Assembly: GCF_000512695.2 (NCBI RefSeq)
Contig: NZ_AZRW02000037.1
Location: 1-62,542, forward strand
Direction: 5' to 3'
DNA from: Pseudomonas sp. QTF5
Lineage (GTDB): Bacteria > Pseudomonadota > Gammaproteobacteria > Pseudomonadales > Pseudomonadaceae
Length of the DNA stretch: 62,542 nucleotides
The notes under the pieces: generated by a model
Told to the model about the DNA's origin: nothing
The model's database searches: none
Seen by the model: only the letters and a program-made list of their open reading frames with translations
Program-made: the position numbers and the translations under genes
Shown here: in pieces, positions 34,046-43,170 of the stretch
Numbering within the stretch: the stretch's first letter is position 1
Layout of the letters: each line of letters begins with the position of its first letter

Positions 34046-34756
34046 CTAGTGAGTCGGCCCGAGGAAGGCCAGCCATCGGCGTTCGGCGAGGCGGAACAGG
34101 CCGACCAGCGCAAAGGTAACGGTCAGGTAGATCAGCGCGGCGATGCCGAACGACTGGAATGTCATGAAGGTCGCAGAGTTCGCATCGCGAGCAACTTTCA
34201 AGACATCCGGGATCGTCGCGGTGAACGCCACGGTGGTCGAGTGCAGCATCAGAATCACTTCGTTGCTGTAATAAGGCAACGAGCGACGCAGGGCCGACGG
34301 CATGATCACGTAGGCATAGAGCTTCCAGCCTGTCAGACCGTAGGCCTTGGCCGCTTCGACTTCACCGTGCGCCATGCTGCGAATCGCCCCGGCGAAGATC
34401 TCCGTGGTGTAGGCGCAGGTGTTCAGGGCGAAGGCCAGGATCGTGCAGTTCATCGCATCGCGAAAGAACGCATCGAGAACTGGCTGGGCACGTACGGCAG
34501 CCAGGCTGTAGATGCCGGTGTAGCAAATCAGCAGCTGGATATACAGCGGCGTACCCCGGAACAGGTAGGTGTAAAACTGCACCGGCCAGCGGACGTAGAT
34601 CTTGGGCGAAACCCTGGCGATGGACAGCGGGATCGACACCAGAAAACCGATGAAGATCGACGCACTGAGCAACCACATGGTCATGGCCAGGCCAGTGATG
34701 TTGTAGCCGTCGGTATAAAGGAAGGGTCTCCAGTATTCCTGCAAGAGTTCGATCAT
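34046..34756 (-). CDS. aotM: Arginine/ornithine ABC transporter permease AotM
   Basis: The 236-residue inner-membrane permease has about five transmembrane segments. The EAA-type cytoplasmic loop is visible as EVEAAKAYGLTGWKLYAYVIMPSA before a LPYYSNEV stretch. It overlaps the end of aotQ by four bases (ATGA), so the heterodimer partners are coupled. Confidence 0.92.
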   Translation of the reverse strand: MIELLQEYWRPFLYTDGYNITGLAMTMWLLSASIFIGFLVSIPLSIARVSPKIYVRWPVQFYTYLFRGTPLYIQLLICYTGIYSLAAVRAQPVLDAFFRDAMNCTILAFALNTCAYTTEIFAGAIRSMAHGEVEAAKAYGLTGWKLYAYVIMPSALRRSLPYYSNEVILMLHSTTVAFTATIPDVLKVARDANSATFMTFQSFGIAALIYLTVTFALVGLFRLAERRWLAFLGPTH

Positions 34757-35481
34757 CGTACGGCCTCCCGGGAACCGGCGGCGTAGCGGCGTTCGAGCCA
34801 GCGCAGGACGAAATTGGAGGCACTGGTGATCAGCAGGTAAATCAGGGCTGCCAGCACCAGGAAGTAGAACAGTTGATAGGTGCTTTTACCGGCGTCCTGC
34901 GCGGCCTTGACCAGGTCGGCGAGGCCGATGATCGAGACCAGTGCGGTGGCCTTGAGCATCACCATCCAGTTGTTACCGATGCCCGGCAGGGCGAAGCGCA
35001 TCATTTGCGGGAACACCACGATACGAAAACGCTGACCGCGTTTGAGGCCATAGGCAGTGGCGGCTTCGACCTGGCCCCGCGGTACGGCGAGGATCGCGCC
35101 ACGGAAGGTTTCGGTGAAGTACGCGCCATAAATGAAGCCCAGGGTGATGACCCCGGCGCTGAACGGGTTGATCTCGATGTATTCCCATTCCATGAAATCG
35201 GTAAACGATGTCAGCCAGGTTTGCAGGCTGTAGAAGATCAGCAACATCAGCACCAGATCCGGCACCCCGCGAATCAGCGTGGTGTAGAGCTGAGCCGGTA
35301 CGCGCACCAGTTTGACTTTTGACAGCTTGGCACTGGCACCGAGCAGACCGAGCAATACGGCCAGGAAAAGTGACAACACCGATAATTTGATGGTCATCCA
35401 GGTGCCTTCCATCAGCAACGGACCGAAGCCCTTGAGGCTGAAGGCAGAAAGCCCCAGGTTTTGTAATAGGTTTTCGAACAT
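34753..35481 (-). CDS. aotQ: Arginine/ornithine ABC transporter permease AotQ
   Basis: The 242-residue HisQ-type permease carries the EAA loop VEAATAYGLKRGQRFRIVVF followed by a GIGNNW segment. It pairs with AotM. It begins about 20 bases beyond a hairpin-plus-T-run that separates it from aotJ. Confidence 0.92.
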   Translation of the reverse strand: MFENLLQNLGLSAFSLKGFGPLLMEGTWMTIKLSVLSLFLAVLLGLLGASAKLSKVKLVRVPAQLYTTLIRGVPDLVLMLLIFYSLQTWLTSFTDFMEWEYIEINPFSAGVITLGFIYGAYFTETFRGAILAVPRGQVEAATAYGLKRGQRFRIVVFPQMMRFALPGIGNNWMVMLKATALVSIIGLADLVKAAQDAGKSTYQLFYFLVLAALIYLLITSASNFVLRWLERRYAAGSREAVR

Positions 35482-35501
35482 AAATCAGCAACCTGATCGG
35501 G

Positions 35502-35531
35502 AAAAAAAAGCGCCCATCGCGAGATGGGCGC
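35502..35531 (-). terminator. Attenuating terminator between aotJ and aotQ
   Basis: GCGCCCATC/GATGGGCGC with loop GCGA is a 9-bp perfect stem followed on the minus strand by eight T. It starts seven bases after the aotJ stop. Such partial terminators keep binding-protein mRNA in excess over permease mRNA. Confidence 0.85.
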
Positions 35532-35537
35532 CGGGCA

Positions 35538-36320
35538 TTATTTGCCGCTGTACAGATTCAGGTCGCCAAAGTGTTTCTTCTGAATGGTGGCGTAGGTGCC
35601 ATCGTCGTGTAACGCTTTGATACCTTTATTCAAAAGCTCTTTGAGGTCTTTGTTACCTTTAGAGATACCGATAGCTGTTTTCGACGGCAGCAATTCGCTG
35701 TCGACCGGCTTGCTGACTTCGTAGCCTTCGCCTTTTGGTGACTTCAAGAAGCCCAGTTCGGCTTGCAGCATGTCCTGGATTGCCGCGTCGAGGCGACCGG
35801 ACATCAGGTCCGAATACACCTGATCCTGGTTCTGATAGGCCTGGGTTTTCACGCCAGCCTTGTCCAGCACGGCCTTGGCGTAGGCTTCCTGGATGGTGCC
35901 TTGCTCATAGCCGACGGTCTTGCCTTTCAGCGAAGCGACATCTTCGCTCAGGCCGGAACCTTTCTTGAACACATAAGCGGTTGGGCCGGAGAACAGCTCG
36001 TCGGAGAAGTCGATGACTTTTTCGCGGGCCGGGGTGACGGTCATCGAAGAGATCACACCGTCGAATTTATTGGCTTTCAAGCCCGGAATCATGCCGTCGA
36101 AATCGCTTTCGACCCATTTGCACTTGACCTTCAGCTCAGCGCAGATTGCATTGCCCAAGTCGATGTCGAAGCCTACCAGGCTACCGTCGGCTGCTTTGGA
36201 CTCGAACGGCGCGTAAGAAGGGTCAACGCCAAAACGCAATTCTTTGTATTCCTTGGCCAGTGCGGAGCCGGCAGCCATGCACAACGCCAGTGCAGAAAGG
36301 GTCAGCAATGCTTTTTTCAT
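35538..36320 (-). CDS. aotJ: Arginine/ornithine periplasmic binding protein AotJ
   Basis: The 260-residue SBP_bac_3 protein has a signal peptide (about 1-22, cleavage after SALA). The ligand-site strands LRFGVDPSYAPFE and GFDIDLGNAICAEL follow, then the hinge region VISSMTVTPAREKVIDFSD. It delivers basic amino acids to AotQM. It is the first gene of the operon. Confidence 0.92.
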   Translation of the reverse strand: MKKALLTLSALALCMAAGSALAKEYKELRFGVDPSYAPFESKAADGSLVGFDIDLGNAICAELKVKCKWVESDFDGMIPGLKANKFDGVISSMTVTPAREKVIDFSDELFSGPTAYVFKKGSGLSEDVASLKGKTVGYEQGTIQEAYAKAVLDKAGVKTQAYQNQDQVYSDLMSGRLDAAIQDMLQAELGFLKSPKGEGYEVSKPVDSELLPSKTAIGISKGNKDLKELLNKGIKALHDDGTYATIQKKHFGDLNLYSGK

Positions 36321-36554
36321 TATTCAATCCCTAAGAACCAATATGAGCGCTTGTGGCGCAGAAGTACTGTTACTGGAAAGCGTAAGACCTATTCAAAGTA
36401 GCAATTTCCGAACCAGAGTGCCGAACAAGCGTTTAAAAGGTAATACAAGAAATGGCAAAGCGCGATCTGTGCACGAAAATGGGCATCGCCAAATTCCTGC
36501 GCCAGGGTGGTGCCAAGTGTGGGAAGCCAATGCCAGATCGGTAGCCACAATCCA
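36321..36554 (-). other. aotJ upstream region
   Basis: Together with the REPIN beyond it, this gap of 358 bases has no gene. It must hold the aotJ promoter. I looked for ArgR half-sites (TGTCGC-N8-AA) and a sigma-54 site and found only partial matches. Confidence 0.5.
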
Positions 36555-36643
36555 TGTGGGAGCGGGCTTGCTCGCGAAGAGGGTGTGTCAGGCAACATTA
36601 TGTTGACTGACACACCCTCTTCGCGAGCAAGCCCGCTCCCACA
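36555..36643. repeat. REPIN with 36-bp perfect arms
   Basis: Arms 36555-36590 and 36608-36643 are perfectly complementary over 36 bp (beginning TGTGGGAGCGGGCTTGCTCG) with a 17-base loop. That is longer than the other REPINs here, whose arms become imperfect after about 25 bp. Confidence 0.93.
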
Positions 36644-36678
36644 GGTTCTGCAACTTCACTGACCTGTATTGGGGCTGG

Positions 36679-38367
36679 TCAGGCGAGCAAGTCCTGCAAC
36701 GTCGCCAAGCTGTCAGCGTCCTCCACCGACTTGTCCTGCCGCCAACGCAGCATCCTCGGAAACCGCACCGCAATGCCGCTTTTGTGCCGTTTCGACAGGG
36801 CAATGCCCTCGAACCCCAGCTCAAACACCAACGTCGGCTTCACGCTACTCACCGGTCCGAATTTTTCCACCGTGGTCTTGCGCACGATGCTATCGACCTG
36901 CCGCATTTCTTCGTCAGTCAACCCGGAGTAAGCCTTGGCGAAAGGCACCAGCGTTCGCTCGCGGGCAGAGGGTGGGCCATCCCACACAGCGAAGGTGTAA
37001 TCGGTGTAGAGACTGGCCCGGCGGCCATGGCCCTGCTGGGCATAGATCAGCACCGCATCAACACTGAACGGGTCGACTTTCCATTTCCACCACACGCCCA
37101 TGTCCTTGGTTCGCCCGACGCCATACAGCGCATCGCGGGCCTTGAGCATCATGCCTTCGACGCCCAGCCTGCGGGAGGCTTCCCGTTGGCGGGCGAGGTC
37201 GAACCAGTCTTCGCCGGTCAGCACGGGCGAGCTCAGTAACACCGGGTTTGCGCAGGTTTTGATGAGTTGTTCCAGTTGAGTACGGCGCGTGGCTTGAGTC
37301 TGGTTGCGCCAATCCTCTTCCTGCCATTCCAGTAAGTCGTAGGCCTGGATGACTACGGGCACCTCATCGAGGATTTTTTTGCTCAGCATTTTACGACCGA
37401 TCCGCTGTTGCAACAGGGCGAAGGGCTGCACGCAAGGTGGCGATGGCGATTGCGCGTCGAAGGCGTCCTCGGTGCCTGGTTGTGCGGCTTTCCAGGCGAC
37501 GATTTCACCGTCGATCACCGTGCCATCGGGTAAGTCATGAGCCAGGCTTTCCAGTTCGGGGAAGCGTTCGGTCACCAGTTCTTCACCTCTCGACCAGATC
37601 CACAAGCGCCCATCGCGCTTGACCACTTGAGCGCGGATGCCATCCCACTTCCATTCCACTTGCCACAGACTGGCCGGTCCGAGCAGGGCTTCGAACTGTT
37701 CGACCGGATGCGACAACGCATGGGCGAGGAAAAACGGGTACGGCTGGCCACCCCGTTGGGCATGCTCATTGGGTGATTCGGGGGCGATCAGCTTCAGGTA
37801 ACTGACGGCGCTCGGGCGGTTAGACAGATCGGTGTAACCCACCAGCCGCTGGGCCACGCGCTTGCTGTCGAGCCCGGCCATCGCCGCCAGCGCGCGGGTG
37901 ACCAGCAATTTGGAAACCCCGACACGGAAACTGCCGGTGATCAGTTTGATGCACAGCATCAGACTCTGGCGATCCAGTTGCGCCCACAAGGCGGGCAAGC
38001 ATTCGGCGAGGGTCTGCGGGGGCGCGTTACGCAGTGGTAGCAGCTTGTCTTCAATCCATAGCGCCAGCCCGTCGGTAGAGGTATGGAGCGTTTCGGGCAG
38101 CACTAGCGAAATGGTTTCCGCCAGATCACCGACAGCCTGATAACTTTCTTCGAACAACCAGGGTGAGAGTCCGGAAAACGTTGTGGCCATTTCCCGCAAC
38201 ATCCGTACCGGCACCAATTGCCGAGGTCGTCCACCGGACAGAAAATACACCGCCCAGGCGGCATCTTCGGGCGCGGCCTGGGCGAAATAGTTCTGCATCG
38301 CCGTCAGTTTGGCGTTGCTCGAGGTGGTGGCGTCGAGTTCGGCATACAAGTCGGCGAAGGCTTTCAT
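36679..38367 (-). CDS. ATP-dependent DNA ligase (repair-associated)
   Basis: The 562-residue ligase seals nicks using ATP. Motif I EWKWDGIRAQ puts the adenylated lysine at about 240, after an N-terminal helical DNA-binding domain. Motif IIIa-type VQAYDLLEW and motifs IV/V (VEGMMLKARDALYGVG...WWKWK) follow, and an OB-fold ends the protein. Its start overlaps the exonuclease stop by four bases. In many proteobacteria this pair is joined by an Lhr-like helicase and the PdeM phosphoesterase; neither is next to it here. Confidence 0.9.
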   Translation of the reverse strand: MKAFADLYAELDATTSSNAKLTAMQNYFAQAAPEDAAWAVYFLSGGRPRQLVPVRMLREMATTFSGLSPWLFEESYQAVGDLAETISLVLPETLHTSTDGLALWIEDKLLPLRNAPPQTLAECLPALWAQLDRQSLMLCIKLITGSFRVGVSKLLVTRALAAMAGLDSKRVAQRLVGYTDLSNRPSAVSYLKLIAPESPNEHAQRGGQPYPFFLAHALSHPVEQFEALLGPASLWQVEWKWDGIRAQVVKRDGRLWIWSRGEELVTERFPELESLAHDLPDGTVIDGEIVAWKAAQPGTEDAFDAQSPSPPCVQPFALLQQRIGRKMLSKKILDEVPVVIQAYDLLEWQEEDWRNQTQATRRTQLEQLIKTCANPVLLSSPVLTGEDWFDLARQREASRRLGVEGMMLKARDALYGVGRTKDMGVWWKWKVDPFSVDAVLIYAQQGHGRRASLYTDYTFAVWDGPPSARERTLVPFAKAYSGLTDEEMRQVDSIVRKTTVEKFGPVSSVKPTLVFELGFEGIALSKRHKSGIAVRFPRMLRWRQDKSVEDADSLATLQDLLA

Positions 38368-39395
38368 GCCAGCACCTCGACGCTCTCGGGTTCGAGGGCT
38401 GTGGTGTCTTCATCATCGCCGTATTCGGTGCTGAAGCTCATGGCATCAAGGCCTTGTTCGCGCAGATGGCGCACCAACACCCCGATCGAACCATGGGTGA
38501 CGATCACGCGTTCGGCTCCGGTTTGTTCGATGGCCCAGAGCAGGCCGGGCCAGTCGGCGTGATCGGACAGCACGAAACCGCGGTCCACGCCGCGCCGCCG
38601 CCGTGTACCGCGCAAGCGCATCCAACCGCTGGCGAAGCCATCGCTATAGTCACCGAAACGCCGTACCCAAGGGCTGGCACCCGCCGAAGGCGGCGCGAGG
38701 ACCAAGGCCTTGCGCATCATCGGGTCATGCTTTTTAACTTCGCCGGCATAGATCGTTGGCGGTAAATAGACGCCGCTCTCGCGATAAATCCGATTGATGG
38801 GTTCAACCGCGCCATGTACCAGAATGGGGCCGAGGCTGGCATCGATGCCGTGGAGAATCCGCTGAGCCTTGCCGAAGGCGTAGCAGAGCAGCACGCTGGT
38901 TTTGTCGACGGCGGCGTTGGTCTGCCACCACTGATTGATCTCGGCAAAGATTTGCGTCTGGGATTGCCAGCGGTAAATCGGCAGGCCGAACGTCGATTCC
39001 GTGATGAACGTGTGGCAACGCACCGGTTCGAACGGCGCACAGGTGCCGTCGGGCTCGGTCTTGTAATCCCCCGAGGCGACCCAGACTTCCCCCCCGTATT
39101 CCAAACGCACTTGGGCGGAGCCGAGCACGTGCCCTGCGGGGTGAAAACTCAGTTTTACGCCCCGGTGCAGCAATGGCTCGCCATAGGGTAGCGTTTGCAG
39201 GTTGATGTCCTGGCCCAGACGCGCGCGCAGAATGCCTGCACCCGGTGCCGCCGCCAGATAATGTTGATTGCCACGGCGAGCATGGTCGCTGTGGGCGTGA
39301 GTGATGACCGAGTGTTCGACCGGCTGCCATGGGTCGATATAGAAATCACCGGGCGGGCAGTACAAACCTTCGGGACGAGCGATAACAAGGTCCAT
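38364..39395 (-). CDS. Ligase-associated DNA exonuclease (metallo-beta-lactamase fold)
   Basis: The 343-residue nuclease has the metallo-beta-lactamase motif ITHAHSDHARRG (HxHxDH, about 32-43). Further metal ligands are in FHPAGHVLGSA (about 84-94), SGDYK (about 109-113) and SDHADWP (about 280-286), the last typical of the CPSF/Artemis-like branch. It is translationally coupled to the ligase gene. It probably processes 3' ends before ligation. Confidence 0.88.
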   Translation of the reverse strand: MDLVIARPEGLYCPPGDFYIDPWQPVEHSVITHAHSDHARRGNQHYLAAAPGAGILRARLGQDINLQTLPYGEPLLHRGVKLSFHPAGHVLGSAQVRLEYGGEVWVASGDYKTEPDGTCAPFEPVRCHTFITESTFGLPIYRWQSQTQIFAEINQWWQTNAAVDKTSVLLCYAFGKAQRILHGIDASLGPILVHGAVEPINRIYRESGVYLPPTIYAGEVKKHDPMMRKALVLAPPSAGASPWVRRFGDYSDGFASGWMRLRGTRRRRGVDRGFVLSDHADWPGLLWAIEQTGAERVIVTHGSIGVLVRHLREQGLDAMSFSTEYGDDEDTTALEPESVEVLA

Positions 39396-39493
39396 ATTGT
39401 TACCAGAATGGAGAGGCCTGTTAGCTAGGAGGTTTGTGCGAGACGAGAAGTTCTATTTTTTTTCAAGGAAGGATGGCGGCGTTAATCAGGCCG

Positions 39494-39705
39494 CCTTCGC
39501 GAGCAAGCCCGCTCCCACAGTAGACCGAGCCAGACGCAGGCTTTGCACCCGACGCCGAATAAATGTGGGAGCGGGCTTGCTCGCGAAGACGGCGGCACAT
39601 TCAACATCAATGGACCCGACAGAATGCCTTCGCGAGCAAGCCCGCTCCCACAGTAGATCGCGCCAGGCGCAAGCTTTGCGCCCGACGCCGATCAAATGTG
39701 GGAGT
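39494..39705. repeat. Tandem REPIN cluster, period 133 bp
   Basis: In the gene-free gap 39396-39709, REP arms and the non-REP flank GACGCAGGCTTTGCACCCGA are repeated in diverged form with a 133-base period (starts 39494 and 39627). The last, degenerate REP arm abuts the acylase stop codon. Confidence 0.88.
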
Positions 39706-39709
39706 GGGG

Positions 39710-42160
39710 TTACTTGCCAGGCGTCAGCGTCAACCGCGTCTTGCCATACACCTTGTCAAAGTTCTGCGGTTGCATCGGCAGGCTCATGTATTGCCCCTTG
39801 AGCCATGGATCGACGCTATCGAGATAGTGCGGGCTGGCCGGGTTGCCGGACTGGCCGGTACCGTTCTGGCCCATCAGCGGTTCGGCCTGGCCGAAATCGA
39901 CGATAAAGCGCATGGCGGGCGCCAGCGTGGTGTTGAAGTCCTGACCCCAGGTGAACGCGGCAGTGTTGAGTGTGGTGTGGTCGCCGCCGGCTGCCAGCGG
40001 ACCGCGCACAGTCTGGCCACTGGCGTTCTTCCACTCGTAGCGGTGCAGTTTGCCCCACTGCCAGGCTTTGTGATCACCACCCAACTGGCTGTCACCCGCG
40101 CTGATCGCGGCCGCCAGACTACGGGCGAGAATCGCCGGTTTGTCTTCTTTCTGCGGGGTGCGCAGGTCGTCCCAGAACGGACTGTCCTCACGACCCAGCA
40201 GATGATCGGCCTGAGCCGCGTAAGACAACTTGCCGTTGGCGATAAAGGCTTTCCACGCAGGGCTGCTTTCCGGGCCCAGTTCGTCGAGGAAAATCTGCTT
40301 AGTGCTTTCCTGCAGGAACAGCTCGTAGATCGCCGCGTCGGCGGAGGTCGGGCTGAGTTTGCCGTCGAAAGCCATCAAGCGCGTGTAGGTCTCGCGAGCC
40401 TTGCCGCGATCAGCCTCCGGCAGCGCTTCGATGGCCTGTTTGAGTGGTTGAGCCATTCCCGGCGCTTCAAACATCTTCTTCAGCTTGGCGGCGAAGGTGG
40501 TGGTCTGGTCGTATTGCATGGCGATCAGGCTACGCGTGTCGTGTTTGCCCACGCCCGCCAGTTCGGCCATGCGTTCGCCGCGCTCCGGTGCCGACCAGGA
40601 ATTGGACAACTGCATGCCGTAGCCATGGGGAATGACCCGCTGGTTGGCGGTGCCCAGCCAGCCGTGAGCCGGGTCCTGATCATACGGATGGAGCATCGGG
40701 TCGGCGTAACCGTCCCAGTCGTAACGACCTTCCCAGCCCGGCGATGGCAGCAAGCCTTCGCCTTCGCGACGGTTCGGGTAGCGACCGGTGACTTGCCAGC
40801 CGATATTGCTGGCATCGGCAAACACCAGATTCAGGGCGATGGCACGTATTTCTCGGCTGGCGTCCGAGGCTTTCTCGACGCTCTGCGCTCGGGACAGATC
40901 GAAAAATGCGTCCAGGGTTTTGTCGTCGGTGAAGTTCGGCGTCTGCAAGGCCAGGCCGAAACCGTTCGCCAACGCGGTGCCTTGGGCGCTGTTGAGCAGT
41001 GGCCCGTGGCGGGTTTCGTACACCGCTTCGCGAATCGGCTTCTGGCCTTTGACGAAGTAGGTTTCGTTGCGCACGATCGCCGGTTGCCATTTGCCGCCCA
41101 CTTCGTAGGAAAGGCCATTGCCCTGGCGTTTGATTTTTTCCAGGAACAGGTCCTGGTTGTCGCCCATGACCGTGGTCATGCTCCACGCCACTTTGCCGTT
41201 GAAACCACCGAGCACCATCGGTAACCCGGCAATGGTCACGCCGGAGGCCTGGTATTTCGGCGCGCGAATCTGCACGTAACTGAACAACGACGGTACGCCC
41301 AGCGGCCCATGGCTGTCGCTGGCCAACAGGCTTTTGCCGCTGCGGCTGCGTTGCGGGGCAATCGCCCAGTTGTTCGAAGACGTGGCGCCCAGCAGGTTCA
41401 GGTCGGACAGTTGACCGGTGGCTTTGCTGATTTCGCTCAGTCCCGGGATTTGCCCATTGAGTTTGATGCCCTGCAGTTTTTCGGCTTCTGCGACTGGCAG
41501 TTTTTCATCTGGGGCGGACGGCGCAAGCCACGCCAGCTTGTCGGTACTGACCGTCTGGGCCAGCATCAATGAGGAAATTTCTTCCGGCAGGTTCGCCGAT
41601 TGACTGAAATTCAACAGGCAGAAAATCAGCGCCGAATCTTCCGGTTTCCAGTATTCAGGCTTGTAGCCAGTGGCTGCGAGGTCCGCAGGCAGTTTGTCGC
41701 GGTAGCGGAACAGGTAGGCGTTGACCCCACGGGCATAGACTTCGAAGAAACGCTTGAGGCGCGGCGAAGAGGCCTTGTACAGCTCACCGGCGCTTTTCTT
41801 CAGGTTGACCGCACGCATATAGCGGTCGGCGTCGAGCAGGTCCGAACCGGACATCTCCGCCAGACGACCCTGGGCCAGCAAACGCAGAGTGACCATCTGG
41901 CTGATGCGGTCGCTGGCGTGCACGTAGCCGAGGGTGAACAGCGCATCGTGGAAGCTGTTGCTCTCAATCAGCGGCATGCCCATGGCATTGCGTCGAATCG
42001 AAACGTTCTGCGCCAGTCCCTTGAGCGGCTGCACGCCGGAGGTCGGCGGGAGGGTGTCCTGAGTGTTCCAGGTCTGACAACCGGTCAGGCTTAAAACACC
42101 GGCCACTGCTGCGGCAACGCCGAACCGGGGAAGAAAATGTGAAAGGGCTGGCGAGGCCAT
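39710..42160 (-). CDS. Penicillin-acylase-family lipoprotein (Ntn hydrolase)
   Basis: The 816-residue exported protein has a lipobox LSLTGC (Cys28). The alpha-chain region is about 40-260, and SNNWAIAP gives the autocatalytic N-terminal Ser of the beta chain near 262, followed by the conserved ASDSHGPLGVPS segment. It cleaves an amide bond. Relatives act on beta-lactams or acyl-homoserine lactones (PvdQ, QuiP), but the substrate here is unknown. The ATG at 42160 follows AGGAG and gives a clean signal peptide. It is monocistronic. Confidence 0.88.
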   Translation of the reverse strand: MASPALSHFLPRFGVAAAVAGVLSLTGCQTWNTQDTLPPTSGVQPLKGLAQNVSIRRNAMGMPLIESNSFHDALFTLGYVHASDRISQMVTLRLLAQGRLAEMSGSDLLDADRYMRAVNLKKSAGELYKASSPRLKRFFEVYARGVNAYLFRYRDKLPADLAATGYKPEYWKPEDSALIFCLLNFSQSANLPEEISSLMLAQTVSTDKLAWLAPSAPDEKLPVAEAEKLQGIKLNGQIPGLSEISKATGQLSDLNLLGATSSNNWAIAPQRSRSGKSLLASDSHGPLGVPSLFSYVQIRAPKYQASGVTIAGLPMVLGGFNGKVAWSMTTVMGDNQDLFLEKIKRQGNGLSYEVGGKWQPAIVRNETYFVKGQKPIREAVYETRHGPLLNSAQGTALANGFGLALQTPNFTDDKTLDAFFDLSRAQSVEKASDASREIRAIALNLVFADASNIGWQVTGRYPNRREGEGLLPSPGWEGRYDWDGYADPMLHPYDQDPAHGWLGTANQRVIPHGYGMQLSNSWSAPERGERMAELAGVGKHDTRSLIAMQYDQTTTFAAKLKKMFEAPGMAQPLKQAIEALPEADRGKARETYTRLMAFDGKLSPTSADAAIYELFLQESTKQIFLDELGPESSPAWKAFIANGKLSYAAQADHLLGREDSPFWDDLRTPQKEDKPAILARSLAAAISAGDSQLGGDHKAWQWGKLHRYEWKNASGQTVRGPLAAGGDHTTLNTAAFTWGQDFNTTLAPAMRFIVDFGQAEPLMGQNGTGQSGNPASPHYLDSVDPWLKGQYMSLPMQPQNFDKVYGKTRLTLTPGK

Positions 42161-42253
42161 GGCAAAGCTCCTGCGGGGGTAGTGACGCAATAAAGGCGCT
42201 ACGTTAGTGAGCAGGAGGTGGCCGCGCAAGCGGCGGCGGTTTATTTCTTTATG

Positions 42254-42368
42254 GTGATCGTTCCCACGCGCAGCAAAGGAATGCAGCCCGTGACGCTCAG
42301 CGTCACATCCAGAGCCGAACGCGGAGCGTCCGTTGAGGCATTCCCACGCGGAGCATGGGAACGATCAG
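42254..42368. repeat. Intergenic inverted repeat (GATCGTTCCCACGC family)
   Basis: GATCGTTCCCACGC near 42256 pairs with GCATGGGAACGATC ending at 42366. An inner GTGACGCTCAGCGTCAC palindrome lies between them. This class is common between Pseudomonas genes and distinct from the REPs above. Confidence 0.8.
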
Positions 42369-42379
42369 AGTGCAGTGCC

Positions 42380-43024
42380 TCAGGATTTAGGCGGGTTGAT
42401 CTTGGCCACCAGCGCATACGCCTTCACCGTCGCCGGACGGTTCTGGATGTGGTTGAACCAGCGCAGTATGTTGGGGAAGTCTTCCAGGTTCTGGCTCTGC
42501 CACTTGTGAGAAACGATCCACGGGTAGATCGCCATGTCGGCAATGCTGTATTCGCTGCCGGCGACAAAGTCATTGTTGGCCAGTTGCTTGTCGAGCACCC
42601 CATACAGGCGGGCGGTTTCGTCGATGTAGCGCTTGATTGCGTAGGGGATTTTTTCCGGTGCGAATTGGCTGAAATGATGATTCTGCCCGGCCATCGGCCC
42701 CAGGCCACCCATCTGCCAGAACAGCCATTGCAGCGCTTGCTGGCGCCCGCGCAGGTCTTTGGGCAGGAACTTGCCGGTTTTCTCTGCCAGGTACAGCAAA
42801 ATCGCCCCCGACTCGAACAACGACAGCGGAGCGCCGCCATCGGCCGGCTCATGATCGACGATGGCCGGGATTTTTTTGTTCGGCGAGATCTTCAGGAATT
42901 CGGGTTTGAACTGGTCGTTCTGGCTGATGTTAATCGGGTAAACGTTGTACGGCAGGCTGGCTTCTTCCAGGAATATCGAAATCTTGTGGCCGTTGGGGGT
43001 GGTCCAGTAATACAGGTCGATCAT
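42380..43024 (-). CDS. Glutathione S-transferase family protein (YfcG/Ure2p-like)
   Basis: The 214-residue cytosolic GST has a thioredoxin-like N-domain with the YfcG-type start YWTTPNGHKISIFLEE (Thr/Asn in place of Ser/Tyr). KKIPAIVD (cis-Pro) and LFESGAILLYLAE supply glutathione contacts. The helical C-domain contains the SIADMAIYPWI motif. YfcG acts as a disulfide reductase; the same is a reasonable guess here. ATG at 43024. Confidence 0.9.
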   Translation of the reverse strand: MIDLYYWTTPNGHKISIFLEEASLPYNVYPINISQNDQFKPEFLKISPNKKIPAIVDHEPADGGAPLSLFESGAILLYLAEKTGKFLPKDLRGRQQALQWLFWQMGGLGPMAGQNHHFSQFAPEKIPYAIKRYIDETARLYGVLDKQLANNDFVAGSEYSIADMAIYPWIVSHKWQSQNLEDFPNILRWFNHIQNRPATVKAYALVAKINPPKS

Positions 43025-43170
43025 GAAGTGCTCCAAATCAAGAGACATCGTCAGGTGCGGACAGCGACCGCGAGCATCAGGTCGTCCTGTTTGCGTTTGA
43101 TGGCTTGCCAGTAGGAAGAGGTGATGCTGAAGTGAGGGAAATTCAATGCCCCGGCAGGAGAAAAGTCGGC

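Noticed and set aside
36321..36554. Sigma-54 promoter or ArgR box upstream of aotJ
   Set aside because: The best match (TGGCAC then TGGC) departs from the -12 element, and no TGTCGC-N8-AA half-site is present.
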